NCBI GenBank assembly: GCA_027022775.1
Contig: JALVXO010000165.1
Coordinates: forward strand, 1-9,336
Direction: 5' to 3'
DNA length: 9,336 bases
Source: Campylobacteraceae bacterium
Lineage (GTDB): Bacteria > Campylobacterota > Campylobacteria > Campylobacterales > Sulfurovaceae
Positions 1 through 6,190 of this stretch are shown piece by piece. A program made the position numbers and the translations under genes. Every line of letters starts with the position of its first letter. The stretch's first letter is position 1. Below the pieces are notes generated by a model that saw only the letters and a program-made list of their open reading frames with translations, made no database searches and was not told where the DNA came from.

Positions 1-2
1 GC

Positions 3-56
3 AAAATTTGGGATAAACGGAATGACGGTAAAATTGGTTTTAGCAGTAAAAATTGA
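3..56 (+). CDS. C-terminal tail of an unidentified protein (partial, 5' end outside window)
   Basis: Frame 3 is open from the window edge to a TGA at 54-56 and gives a 17-residue tail containing IWDKRNDGKIGFSSKN. This looks more protein-like than the other plus frame, which runs to a TGA at 88-90. The W..(K/R).(N/D)G+(I/F)GFS pattern is reminiscent of the end of GUN4 domains, but 17 residues cannot establish a family. An AT-rich palindrome follows at 91-114, which would fit a gene ending here and converging on the minus-strand operon. An alternative is a minus-strand gene starting near 68 and leaving the window; no ribosome binding site supports that. Confidence 0.3.
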   Translation, partial: KIWDKRNDGKIGFSSKN

Positions 57-90
57 GTATTTTGTCATTTCTGCAAAAGCAAAAGCGTGA

Positions 91-114
91 AAAAACAGAA
101 AAATTTCTGTTTTT
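91..114. terminator. AT-rich palindrome, probable bidirectional terminator
   Basis: AAAAACAGAAA (91-101) is the exact reverse complement of TTTCTGTTTTT (104-114). On the minus strand the hairpin directly follows the small gene ending at 120 and runs into six T residues. On the plus strand it follows the partial frame ending at 56 and also runs into T residues. The stem holds only two G-C pairs, so it is weak by itself. Its position between convergent genes is the main support. Confidence 0.5.
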
Positions 115-119
115 CTTAA

Positions 120-242
120 TTAGTGATTTGAAGCAATTTCTTGAGGAAAACAGCTGTCTTTTCCTAGCAGATATCCTAAATATAAACCCAACAATCCTGC
201 TAATGTTAAACATAACGGTATCTCTTTTGCCAATTCAAACAT
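120..242 (-). CDS. Small single-pass membrane protein with glycine zipper, 40 aa
   Basis: This gene lies on the minus strand from ATG at 242-240 to TAA at 122-120. The start sits two bases after the OmpA gene's TAG, and an AGGAG ribosome binding site seven bases upstream lies inside the last OmpA codons, so translation is probably coupled. The product begins MFELAKEIPLCLTLAG. Residues 8-27 form one hydrophobic helix with glycines at 16, 19, 23 and 27 (a GxxxGxxxG zipper), followed by a short polar tail with Cys31. A second Cys (11) lies in the helix. The glycine zipper suggests helix packing or oligomerisation in the inner membrane; this is inference. I do not recognise a named family. Only the RBS, the coupling and the helix design support it, but together these are convincing for a real gene. 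A palindrome at 91-114 would end the transcript. Confidence 0.7.
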   Translation of the reverse strand: MFELAKEIPLCLTLAGLLGLYLGYLLGKDSCFPQEIASNH

Positions 243-244
243 CT

Positions 245-1621
245 CTATTCTCCTATAACTTTAAATTCAACTCTTCTGTTTTTAGCTTTGTTTTCAGGGG
301 TCGTATTTGGTACAAGCGGCTTGCTTTCGCCATAACCCACAGCTTCCAGCCTTTTGGCTTCTATTCCAGCTTTAATAAGCTCCTCTTTAACCTTTTGCAC
401 CCTATCTTGTGAAAGCTTTAAATTATATTTTTCACTGCCGTCACTGTCTGTGTGCCCTTCTATTCTAATCTTTACATTAGGATATTTTTTCAACACTTCA
501 GCAACTTTATCTACTGTTTCAGCGCCTTTTGGGGTAAGTTCGGCTTTATTTAATTCAAACTCAATCTTATGCAGTTTTAAAACCGATTTTATATCCTCTT
601 CTACTCTCTTTTTCAATTCAGGATTAACCTTGCTTACATTTTCATCAGTTTTATTCTCTTCTTGAACATTTGGCTTGTCACTCGGATCAAGCGGGTTTGT
701 TTTGGCATTTTTCTCTTCTATATTGCTAAATCCATCTCCATCAGTATCATTGTTTGGGTTTTCATCTTCACTGTCAAGCTCATCAACCACTCCGTCATTG
801 TCAAAATCCAGCTTTGCAGACTCTTCTAAATCGCTTTTGCCGTCTTTGTCTGCATCTTTGCCTTTTTCTATTTTATCTATTTTTCCATCACCATCAGTAT
901 CTTTTTCCGGATGAGAATTTGGATCTAACGGATTGGTGCCGGCTTTTACCTCTGCCCCATTTGAATAGCCGTCATTGTCTGTGTCGTTATTGGGGTTTGT
1001 GTCATTCGCATCCAATTCGTCAACAACACCGTCATTGTCGCTGTCTTTTTTTGCAGACTCTATCTCATCGCCTTTTCCGTCACCATCTGCATCTTTGCCT
1101 TTTTCTTCTTTATCCAGCTTTCCATCGCCGTCGCTGTCTATTTTTGCAGGTTTGGAGTTTGCATCAAGTGGATTGGTGCTTGCATTTTTCTCTTCTATAT
1201 TGGTGTACCCGTCACTGTCGCTGTCATTATTTACGTTATTGTCATCACTGTCAAGTTCATCAGGCACTCCGTCACTGTCTTTATCTTTAATTGCAGACTC
1301 TAATACATCGCTAACCCCGTCTTTATCACTGTCTTTTTTATACTCTTCTCCATCAAGTTTGCCATCACCGTCAGTATCTTTGTTAAAAGGATCGCTGTTT
1401 ATCGCCTCTTCATCTTTGTTTAAAACACCATCCCCGTCTATATCGCTGTCATTGTCATCAGCAATGCCGTCACCGTCCATATCGGCAATTTTAACAATTT
1501 TTGCTTTTTGTGTAATATTGATTTCCGGATTTTTAACACTCTCTTTTGATTTATAGGTTAAACAGCATATTATTAAAAGAAGTAAAAAAAGAAGCAGCGG
1601 TAATTTGTATTTAGAATTCAT
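245..1621 (-). CDS. OmpA-domain protein with Ca-binding TSP3-like repeats
   Basis: The protein has 458 residues. Residues 7-21 are strongly hydrophobic (LPLLLFLLLLIICCL), an N-terminal anchor or signal. Cys19 and Cys20 make a lipoprotein imaginable, but the residues before them fit a lipobox poorly. Residues 48-320 hold 14 DxDxDG-type motifs like thrombospondin type 3 repeats, which bind Ca2+ through Asp side chains; twelve of them form three superrepeats of about 80 residues. A charged linker (321-345) leads to an OmpA/MotB peptidoglycan-binding domain at about 350-458. It contains EGHTDSDGSEKYNLKLSQDR and NRRVEF; Asp392 and Arg407 match the residues that hold diaminopimelate in OmpA. No beta-barrel is present, so this is a periplasmic spacer or linker on peptidoglycan rather than a porin. 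The ATG at 1621 has AGGAGG four bases upstream. A -10 box lies at 1652-1647. It is the fifth gene of the minus-strand run. Confidence 0.93.
   Translation of the reverse strand: MNSKYKLPLLLFLLLLIICCLTYKSKESVKNPEINITQKAKIVKIADMDGDGIADDNDSDIDGDGVLNKDEEAINSDPFNKDTDGDGKLDGEEYKKDSDKDGVSDVLESAIKDKDSDGVPDELDSDDNNVNNDSDSDGYTNIEEKNASTNPLDANSKPAKIDSDGDGKLDKEEKGKDADGDGKGDEIESAKKDSDNDGVVDELDANDTNPNNDTDNDGYSNGAEVKAGTNPLDPNSHPEKDTDGDGKIDKIEKGKDADKDGKSDLEESAKLDFDNDGVVDELDSEDENPNNDTDGDGFSNIEEKNAKTNPLDPSDKPNVQEENKTDENVSKVNPELKKRVEEDIKSVLKLHKIEFELNKAELTPKGAETVDKVAEVLKKYPNVKIRIEGHTDSDGSEKYNLKLSQDRVQKVKEELIKAGIEAKRLEAVGYGESKPLVPNTTPENKAKNRRVEFKVIGE
662..1378 (-). repeat. Three tandem ~240-bp superrepeats inside the OmpA-type gene
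   Basis: The encoded protein repeats with lengths of 80, 79 and 80 residues: 1378-1139, 1138-902 and 901-662. Each unit carries four DxDxDG motifs and ends in a TNPLD motif. Units 2 and 3 share DNDGVVDELD and EKGKDAD. Units 1 and 3 share an identical 21-base stretch (1182-1202 and 705-725) encoding part of the IEEKNA segment, exactly 159 codons apart. The preceding stretch 48-81 is a partial unit. The layout shows growth by internal duplication. Confidence 0.9.
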
Positions 1622-1646
1622 TTTCCCTCCTTATGCCTAATACCTA

Positions 1647-1652
1647 ATTATA
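1647..1652 (-). promoter_or_regulatory. -10 box for the OmpA-type gene
   Basis: The minus strand reads TATAAT here, 25 bases before the ATG. No recognisable -35 box lies 16-18 bases upstream, only an A-rich tract, which is usual for sigma70 promoters in Campylobacterota. The 70-base gap to the preceding rhodanese gene has no clear terminator, so the gene may be both co-transcribed and separately started. Confidence 0.55.
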
Positions 1653-1691
1653 GCATAAAAGAGGAAAAATGTGCTTTTTTAATAAACTTTT

Positions 1692-2336
1692 TTATTTTTT
1701 TGCTTCGATAGCTTTATGAACAACTGTTGTTAAACCCAAAAGCTTCCACCCCTGAAGGCCGTCTCTGTACCATAAAATCTTTTCAGGAGGGTATCCTTTT
1801 GAGACAAGATTATTTATAAATTTTGCAGAAGTGCCGCACCATAATCCTCCGCAAAAAACCACCAAATCTTTAGCCTCGCTGAAATCCCAGCTTCCGTCGC
1901 CTTTTGGCCTAGCGCCCAGGGCTTTAAAAAGCTTCTCTGTGATAGTTTTAGAATTTACTTCGCTTATTGTAAAAGGTATATTAATTGCTCCAGGAATGGT
2001 TTCCAGCTCAAAAAACTTCTTAAGCCTTGCATCTACCAAAATACCTTTGTTTTTATACACTTTATTTTTAATAAAATCTATCAGTTCCAATTCGCCGATA
2101 GTCTTTACGCCGTTTTTTAGCTTAATGGGCTGAATGCAGTGAGGAGGGCATACTCTTGATGTCTTTGCAAAATCATCTGTTAGTCTGTTATCGGTTTCCT
2201 GGATTCTTTTAATTGTAACATTAACCCCGCTGTCATTGATTTTCATGTAAGGAATATCTTTTGTAAGCTTAACTACAACATTTTCTGCATTTAGCGCAAG
2301 AGCGCTAAATATTAATGCAAATGTAAGTTTTTTCAT
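1692..2336 (-). CDS. Periplasmic rhodanese-fold protein, catalytic Cys present
   Basis: The protein has 214 residues with a signal peptide of about 17 residues (cut after ALNA). A CPPHC motif at 63-67 precedes a single rhodanese domain (about 80-205): GELELIDF, the VDAR strand (101-104), the TIPGAIN segment, and the active-site loop FCGGLWCGTS, with Cys162 at the catalytic position and a second Cys167. Rhodaneses carry sulfane sulfur as a persulfide on that cysteine; the extra CPPxC pair suggests thiol-disulfide exchange or sulfur transfer, which is inference. The protein is a paralogue of the one at 5746-5099, sharing TSR.CPP.C, VDARL, TIPGAIN and KGDGSWDFS. It starts two bases after the LysM gene's stop, with AGGAAG as ribosome binding site five bases before the ATG. 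The exact substrate is unknown. Confidence 0.9.
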   Translation of the reverse strand: MKKLTFALIFSALALNAENVVVKLTKDIPYMKINDSGVNVTIKRIQETDNRLTDDFAKTSRVCPPHCIQPIKLKNGVKTIGELELIDFIKNKVYKNKGILVDARLKKFFELETIPGAINIPFTISEVNSKTITEKLFKALGARPKGDGSWDFSEAKDLVVFCGGLWCGTSAKFINNLVSKGYPPEKILWYRDGLQGWKLLGLTTVVHKAIEAKK

Positions 2337-2338
2337 TT

Positions 2339-3382
2339 TTATCTTCCTGAATGGTTTGCTTTATACTCTTTGTCAACTGGAACTCTAAGTCTCATTCCGA
2401 CATATATTCTGTTTGGATTTTTAATCAAATCCGGATTTGCTTTGTATATTTTAACATAAGCTGCCCAATTTCCATAAGCTTTGTAAGCAATTGAACTTAA
2501 AGTGTCACCTTTTTTCACAACATAATATCTCATCTCTGCAGCCCGCTCTTTAGCCTCTTTTTCATACTCCTGCTTATATTGAAGATTCTGCTCTTGCTTT
2601 TTAACATCTTCACTTTGCAAAATAGCATCTATTTCAGATGAGAGTTTTGCTAACTCATCATCTTTGCTGCTCTTTTTATTAACAATAACTTTGTTAAATG
2701 TATCCACTTTTTCACTGCTTGTTTTTGCCTGGACATTGCTTTTTTTAATTGTGCTCTCATCTATCTTTTGCTCTTTTAAAGTATCCGCTTCGGCACTTTG
2801 CAAACTGGCAAGCAGCGCTGCATCTTCACTCGCGCTTGAACTGGCAGCAGGTTTTGGCTGTGCATCAGCAGAAGAGGCCGCTGCTGCCGGTTTTTCAGGA
2901 GCCTTGTTTCTTTTTGCCAGCTCTTGAGCCACCAGTTTTGCTATTTTTTCTAAATCTTCAGGCGACAACCCTTTAGCTCCGCTGCTGGATGCAACTTGAG
3001 CTATTGTTTTTTCAACTTTTGTTTTGGGTTTTGGGTTTTCTTGCTGCTGAACAAGATTTTCTAACTCATCGCTGCCGTTTTTTGCCTGTTTATGTTTTTG
3101 TGCAATCTGCGCAACAACCTTTTTGGCTGCCTCTTCGGTTTCGCTGCTGCCTTTAGGCTCTTTAACCTGCTGAACAACTCTGTTTTGCTCTGCAGCGCTG
3201 TTATTGCCAAAAAATTTGCTTCCTAAAAAAGCAATTAATCCAAGTGCGATTAAAAACAGCACCACTAGCAAAATCAGCAAAGTGTAAAGAAATTTCTTAT
3301 CGCTTCCGCTCTCTTGCACAATTATAGGCTGTCCGCTTCCGTTTATTAAATCATCTAAACCGTTTTTATTGTTTTCAAACAT
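2339..3382 (-). CDS. Membrane-anchored LysM-domain protein
   Basis: The protein has 347 residues. A short cytoplasmic N-terminus (1-30, with GLDDLI) precedes one transmembrane helix (about 31-55). Next comes a long polar, Ala/Lys/Glu/Gln/Ser-rich stretch (60-285), probably flexible with some coiled-coil character, and a C-terminal LysM domain (about 286-335: YYVVKKGDTLSSIAYKAYGN ... NPNRIYVGMRLRVP). LysM binds the N-acetylglucosamine backbone of peptidoglycan. The topology places LysM in the periplasm, tethering the membrane to the wall. The start at 3382 is chosen because AGGAGG lies five bases upstream; the adjacent ATG at 3385 is only two bases away. An ATG at 3415 would extend into the upstream gene and lacks such a site. 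The ribosome binding site overlaps the stop of the PilJ gene, ten bases upstream. Mature partners are unknown. Confidence 0.88.
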   Translation of the reverse strand: MFENNKNGLDDLINGSGQPIIVQESGSDKKFLYTLLILLVVLFLIALGLIAFLGSKFFGNNSAAEQNRVVQQVKEPKGSSETEEAAKKVVAQIAQKHKQAKNGSDELENLVQQQENPKPKTKVEKTIAQVASSSGAKGLSPEDLEKIAKLVAQELAKRNKAPEKPAAAASSADAQPKPAASSSASEDAALLASLQSAEADTLKEQKIDESTIKKSNVQAKTSSEKVDTFNKVIVNKKSSKDDELAKLSSEIDAILQSEDVKKQEQNLQYKQEYEKEAKERAAEMRYYVVKKGDTLSSIAYKAYGNWAAYVKIYKANPDLIKNPNRIYVGMRLRVPVDKEYKANHSGR

Positions 3383-3392
3383 CATTCCCTCC

Positions 3393-5078
3393 TTAATATT
3401 CGGTTGAAACTTCAATTAAGTTTACCGCTTTGTTCATCTCTTTTAACAAAATCGGGTTTGCCTCTAATAATAATACCAATTCTTTTTTGTTTAAGCCGTT
3501 TTTATTGTAAAATGGCATAATTTTTTGCCATAGTTTGGTTACTTTAACCAATTGAGCCTTTATTTTAGGATTTGTCGCTTTTGGAAGCATTTGCTCTTTG
3601 CTTCCGTTTATTAACATTTTTAAACTATCATCAAACAGTTTAATTGTCTTTTGCATTTTATCTTTATACTCTTTTTTGCCCATTTGATTAATTGCTAAAA
3701 ACTCTTTTGTCATTTTTTGGGTTAGCATTCTCTGCCGCCCTGCAATGTCAACCAGTTTTATCTGCGCATTATCAATATAGTTTGCAAAATTCTGATTTAA
3801 TGCACTAAAAATTTTAACCAGCTTGTTGCTCTCTTTTAAAAGCTCTTCATTGTGCGCCATAACATACTCAAGCGCTTTTTTGTCCGCCCCCTGGCTGTGC
3901 TGTACTTTCAATGCAGCTTCATCAAACGGTTTCCACATTTTTAAAAGTTTATCAATCTGTGCAACCGCTTTAGAGTCTTTTTGGGCAGTTAAATCCAAAT
4001 CTTTATCCCCGTTTTTAAAGCCTAAAAGAGTTTTTTGATAAAGCGTGACATACTGTTCCAGTTTGGTACAGCTTTTTGGAATTAAATGGTATGAGCACTC
4101 AATTGCCAGCTTGCTTATACGCTGCGTCAGCATTCTCTGCTTTCCGGCTAAATTAATTAAATGTTTAGCCTTGTTCTTTTTGCTCATAAAGCTGCTAATA
4201 ATTGCATTTAGCTTAAATACCTGCTTTTGGCGGTTAATTGAGTTTGCATACATATAAACCGCTTTATTCATCTCTTCTTTTGTTTCGTCCAGCTTGGTTA
4301 TAACCTCTTTTGTTAGCTGCAGATTGTTTTTATTTTTAATAGCTTTGACAATTTTGGGTTTAACCTCTTCCCATAGGGCTTTTACCTTATCCAGCTGACG
4401 GCGGATATTTGGCAGTTTTGTTCCAACGAGATTAAGCTCTTTGTCGCCGTCATACAGCCCTTTTAAAGTTTTGTCAAAAAGCTTCATAGATTCAGCTAAA
4501 TCTTTCAAAGCTTTTTTAGGTTTTATCCCCGCCTGGTACAAAAGCAAATCTTTACCCATTTTCTGGGTAAGCATCCTCTGCTTGCCGGCAAGGTTTATAT
4601 CTGTTGCCATTTTCAGTTTGTTGCCGCCTTTATTTCCGATAGCTGCATACATATACACAACTTCATTCATTTTTTTTAACAATGGCAAATTGTTCTCTTC
4701 TATATATTTAAATGTGCCGTTGCTCAGATTTTTTTGGGTATAAACCTCTTTAATTTTTTTATAAAAAGGTTCCCAAAGCTTTTGAACCTCTTTTAACTTA
4801 GCCTGTATCTCTCTGTTTTCAGTCGGAACCAGCCCCAGTGACGCATCCCCTCTTTGCAAACCTTTTAAAGTTTTATCAAACAGTTCAGATGTTTTTTGCA
4901 GCTTTTTTCTGTTTTGCTCAACATCTATTCCCAGTTTAATTAAAAGAGCCTCTTTGCTCATTTTCTGGGTAAGCATTCTCTGTTTGCCTGAAAGGTTAAT
5001 GGTAACTGCCAACTCTTTGTCGTTCATTGCAAACAGAGAAGAAAAAAGCAGCATTGCTGCTAAAATAATTTTGTACAT
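3393..5078 (-). CDS. Secreted protein of four tandem PilJ/NarX-type sensor domains
   Basis: The protein has 561 residues with a signal peptide of about 17 residues (cut after LFA). Four repeats follow (about 20-150, 154-285, 301-430, 436-560), each opening with a P-box-like motif: INLSGKQRMLTQKM (27), INLAGKQRMLTQKM (161), INLAGKQRMLTQRI (308) and VDIAGRQRMLTQKM (443). Each then has an FDKTLKGL..GD..L-type segment, an LW.P(F)-type segment and a closing LLKEMNKAV-type helix. This is the domain found at the N-terminus of PilJ chemoreceptors and related to the nitrate-binding part of NarX/NarQ. Here there is no transmembrane helix, HAMP, kinase or signalling domain, so it can only act as a soluble or surface-bound helical bundle, perhaps a ligand or ion binder. 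The only mature cysteines (328 and 337) both lie in repeat 3. A strong GGAGG site precedes the ATG. The gene begins 20 bases after the rhodanese gene upstream. Confidence 0.88.
   Translation of the reverse strand: MYKIILAAMLLFSSLFAMNDKELAVTINLSGKQRMLTQKMSKEALLIKLGIDVEQNRKKLQKTSELFDKTLKGLQRGDASLGLVPTENREIQAKLKEVQKLWEPFYKKIKEVYTQKNLSNGTFKYIEENNLPLLKKMNEVVYMYAAIGNKGGNKLKMATDINLAGKQRMLTQKMGKDLLLYQAGIKPKKALKDLAESMKLFDKTLKGLYDGDKELNLVGTKLPNIRRQLDKVKALWEEVKPKIVKAIKNKNNLQLTKEVITKLDETKEEMNKAVYMYANSINRQKQVFKLNAIISSFMSKKNKAKHLINLAGKQRMLTQRISKLAIECSYHLIPKSCTKLEQYVTLYQKTLLGFKNGDKDLDLTAQKDSKAVAQIDKLLKMWKPFDEAALKVQHSQGADKKALEYVMAHNEELLKESNKLVKIFSALNQNFANYIDNAQIKLVDIAGRQRMLTQKMTKEFLAINQMGKKEYKDKMQKTIKLFDDSLKMLINGSKEQMLPKATNPKIKAQLVKVTKLWQKIMPFYNKNGLNKKELVLLLEANPILLKEMNKAVNLIEVSTEY
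3399..5021 (-). repeat. Four tandem PilJ-type domain repeats within one gene
   Basis: The units are at 5021-4629, 4619-4224, 4178-3789 and 3773-3399. Motif-to-motif spacing is 134, 147 and 135 codons. Unit 3 is preceded by an extra segment of about 15 residues, and unit 4 is the most diverged (GRQRM, FDDSLKML.NGS). Protein similarity is clear but the DNA has diverged, so the duplication is old. Confidence 0.85.
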
Positions 5079-5098
5079 CTCTCCCCCTCCATTGCATT

Positions 5099-5746
5099 TT
5101 ATTGCTTAAACACTTTCAGACCCAAAATCTGCCAATACTGCATGCCGCCGCGGTAATATTTTATTTTGCTTTTTGGATAACCTATTTTAACTAAATGGTT
5201 TATTGCCCTTACTGCCTGCTGGCACCAAGGGCCGTTATCAAATACAACCAAATCCTGGGCTTTGCTGAAATCCCAGCTGCCGTCTCCTTTTTTTTCTGCA
5301 CCGAGAATTGGAAGCACTTGCTGCAGATACTGGTTTGAAGTGTCAGGATTTAAAATAGAAAACGGCAGGTTTATCGCACCCGGTATTGTCCCCTCTTTGT
5401 ACCATTTTGGAAGCCTTGCATCTACCAGCACACCTTTATTGTTTTTTACCTCTGTTTTTAAAAAATTTAAAAGCTCCAGCTCTCCGTACGTTTCTACACC
5501 CGGAACCGGCTCAAATGCGCTAACGCAAAACGGCGGACAGGGTCTGGATGTTTTTGAGTAACTGTTTGTCAGTTTATGCTTTGTATCCTGAATTCTGTCT
5601 ATTCTTACCGGTTTCCCCATTACATCCACATCAATATACGATAAATTGGGTGTAATGTTAACTTTGTAACTTTTGTCAAACTCTCCATATAAAAAACTGT
5701 TTAGTGCCAACAAAATAGTTAAAGCGCCCAATGCCTTTTTTTGCAT
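5099..5746 (-). CDS. Periplasmic rhodanese-fold protein with catalytic Cys replaced by Asp
   Basis: The protein has 215 residues. The start at 5746 is chosen over an ATG at 5779 because GGGAGG lies five bases upstream and a signal peptide (MQKKALGALTILLALNSFLYG) begins exactly there. A CPPFC motif at 70-74 precedes the rhodanese domain with VLVDARL (107), TIPGAIN and KGDGSWDFS. The active-site loop reads FDNGPWCQQA: Asp170 stands where the sister protein at 2336-1692 has Cys162, while the second cysteine of the loop (Cys175) is kept. Classical sulfurtransfer is therefore unlikely; a binding, scaffolding or thiol-relay role using Cys70, Cys74 and Cys175 is possible. This is the first gene of the minus-strand run, so it lies directly behind the palindrome-bearing promoter at 5780-5814. 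Confidence 0.88.
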   Translation of the reverse strand: MQKKALGALTILLALNSFLYGEFDKSYKVNITPNLSYIDVDVMGKPVRIDRIQDTKHKLTNSYSKTSRPCPPFCVSAFEPVPGVETYGELELLNFLKTEVKNNKGVLVDARLPKWYKEGTIPGAINLPFSILNPDTSNQYLQQVLPILGAEKKGDGSWDFSKAQDLVVFDNGPWCQQAVRAINHLVKIGYPKSKIKYYRGGMQYWQILGLKVFKQ

Positions 5747-5779
5747 AAAATCCTCCCAAATAAATAGTACTACTTCCAT

Positions 5780-5814
5780 ATATTCTTATATCTTAACGAT
5801 TTTAAGAATATTCT
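5780..5814 (-). promoter_or_regulatory. Operon promoter overlapped by nested palindromes (putative operator)
   Basis: Three overlapping inverted repeats lie 34-68 bases before the first operon ATG. They are ATATTCTTA (5780-5788) with TAAGAATAT (5803-5811), TCTTAA (5791-5796) with TTAAGA (5802-5807), and the 10-base palindrome AGAATATTCT (5805-5814). A -10-like TATAAG on the minus strand falls at 5790-5785, inside this block. A protein bound here would cover the promoter, which suggests repression. The regulator cannot be named. Confidence 0.45.
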
Positions 5815-6155
5815 GGTTTTCCATATTTAATAATACCCTTTTTTACTGAATTTTTCAAATTTATCTTTTATCCATATAAAAAAAATTGTATTTTTTTCTT
5901 ATCCATGTAATGGTAATATTTTTTCCATTTTATTATCTTTAATCGACATAGTTTTACTATTTTTTATTGGAATTAATTTATAATTTTTCTAAAAATATAA
6001 CAAAATTACACATTCTAAAAACTTTTTTTAGGAATATTTTTTAAGGTTAAATTATATTTTGTAAAATTATAAATTAAAAGATTCACCATAATATCTGATT
6101 TTTAAAAAATGCTTATACTAAAAAACAAACATTTAATTTTTTTCAAATTTTATTG
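5815..6155. other. Very AT-rich divergent intergenic region with TCCAT-containing repeats
   Basis: About 340 bases hold no convincing gene. A family of (A/T)TCCATAT-like sequences occurs at 5774 (just outside, in the operon leader), 5819, 5870, 5901 and 5933. Two of them are extended, TTATCCATATAA (5868-5879) and TTATCCATGTAA (5899-5910), exactly 31 bases apart. A TATAAT at 5979-5984 and a weak hairpin with T-run at 6012-6042 are also present, but such sequences arise easily in this composition. The rest shows only A/T tracts. Confidence 0.5.
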
Positions 6156-6161
6156 TATAAT
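6156..6161 (+). promoter_or_regulatory. -10 box for the CAP-domain gene
   Basis: TATAAT directly preceded by TG lies 29 bases before the ATG at 6191, giving a leader of about 20 bases. There is no -35 consensus, only T/A-rich sequence. The ribosome binding site AGGGAG (6181-6186) is well placed. Confidence 0.6.
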
Positions 6162-6190
6162 GGGATTAGTTTTATTCAAAAGGGAGATTT

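Noticed and set aside
53..412. Plus-strand frame of 119 codons at the left edge
   Set aside because: It lacks a ribosome binding site, crosses the palindrome at 91-114, and overlaps both the small gene and the OmpA-domain coding region antisense.
675..1556. Long plus-strand open frames opposite the OmpA-type gene (Ser/Pro/Leu-rich)
   Set aside because: They are mirror images of the Asp/Gly-rich repeats on the other strand, with no ribosome binding site and no plausible protein features.
5979..6042. Possible small RNA: TATAAT at 5979-5984 and a hairpin plus T-run at 6012-6042
   Set aside because: The sequence is almost pure A/T, the stem holds a single G-C pair with a bulge, and such boxes are expected by chance here.
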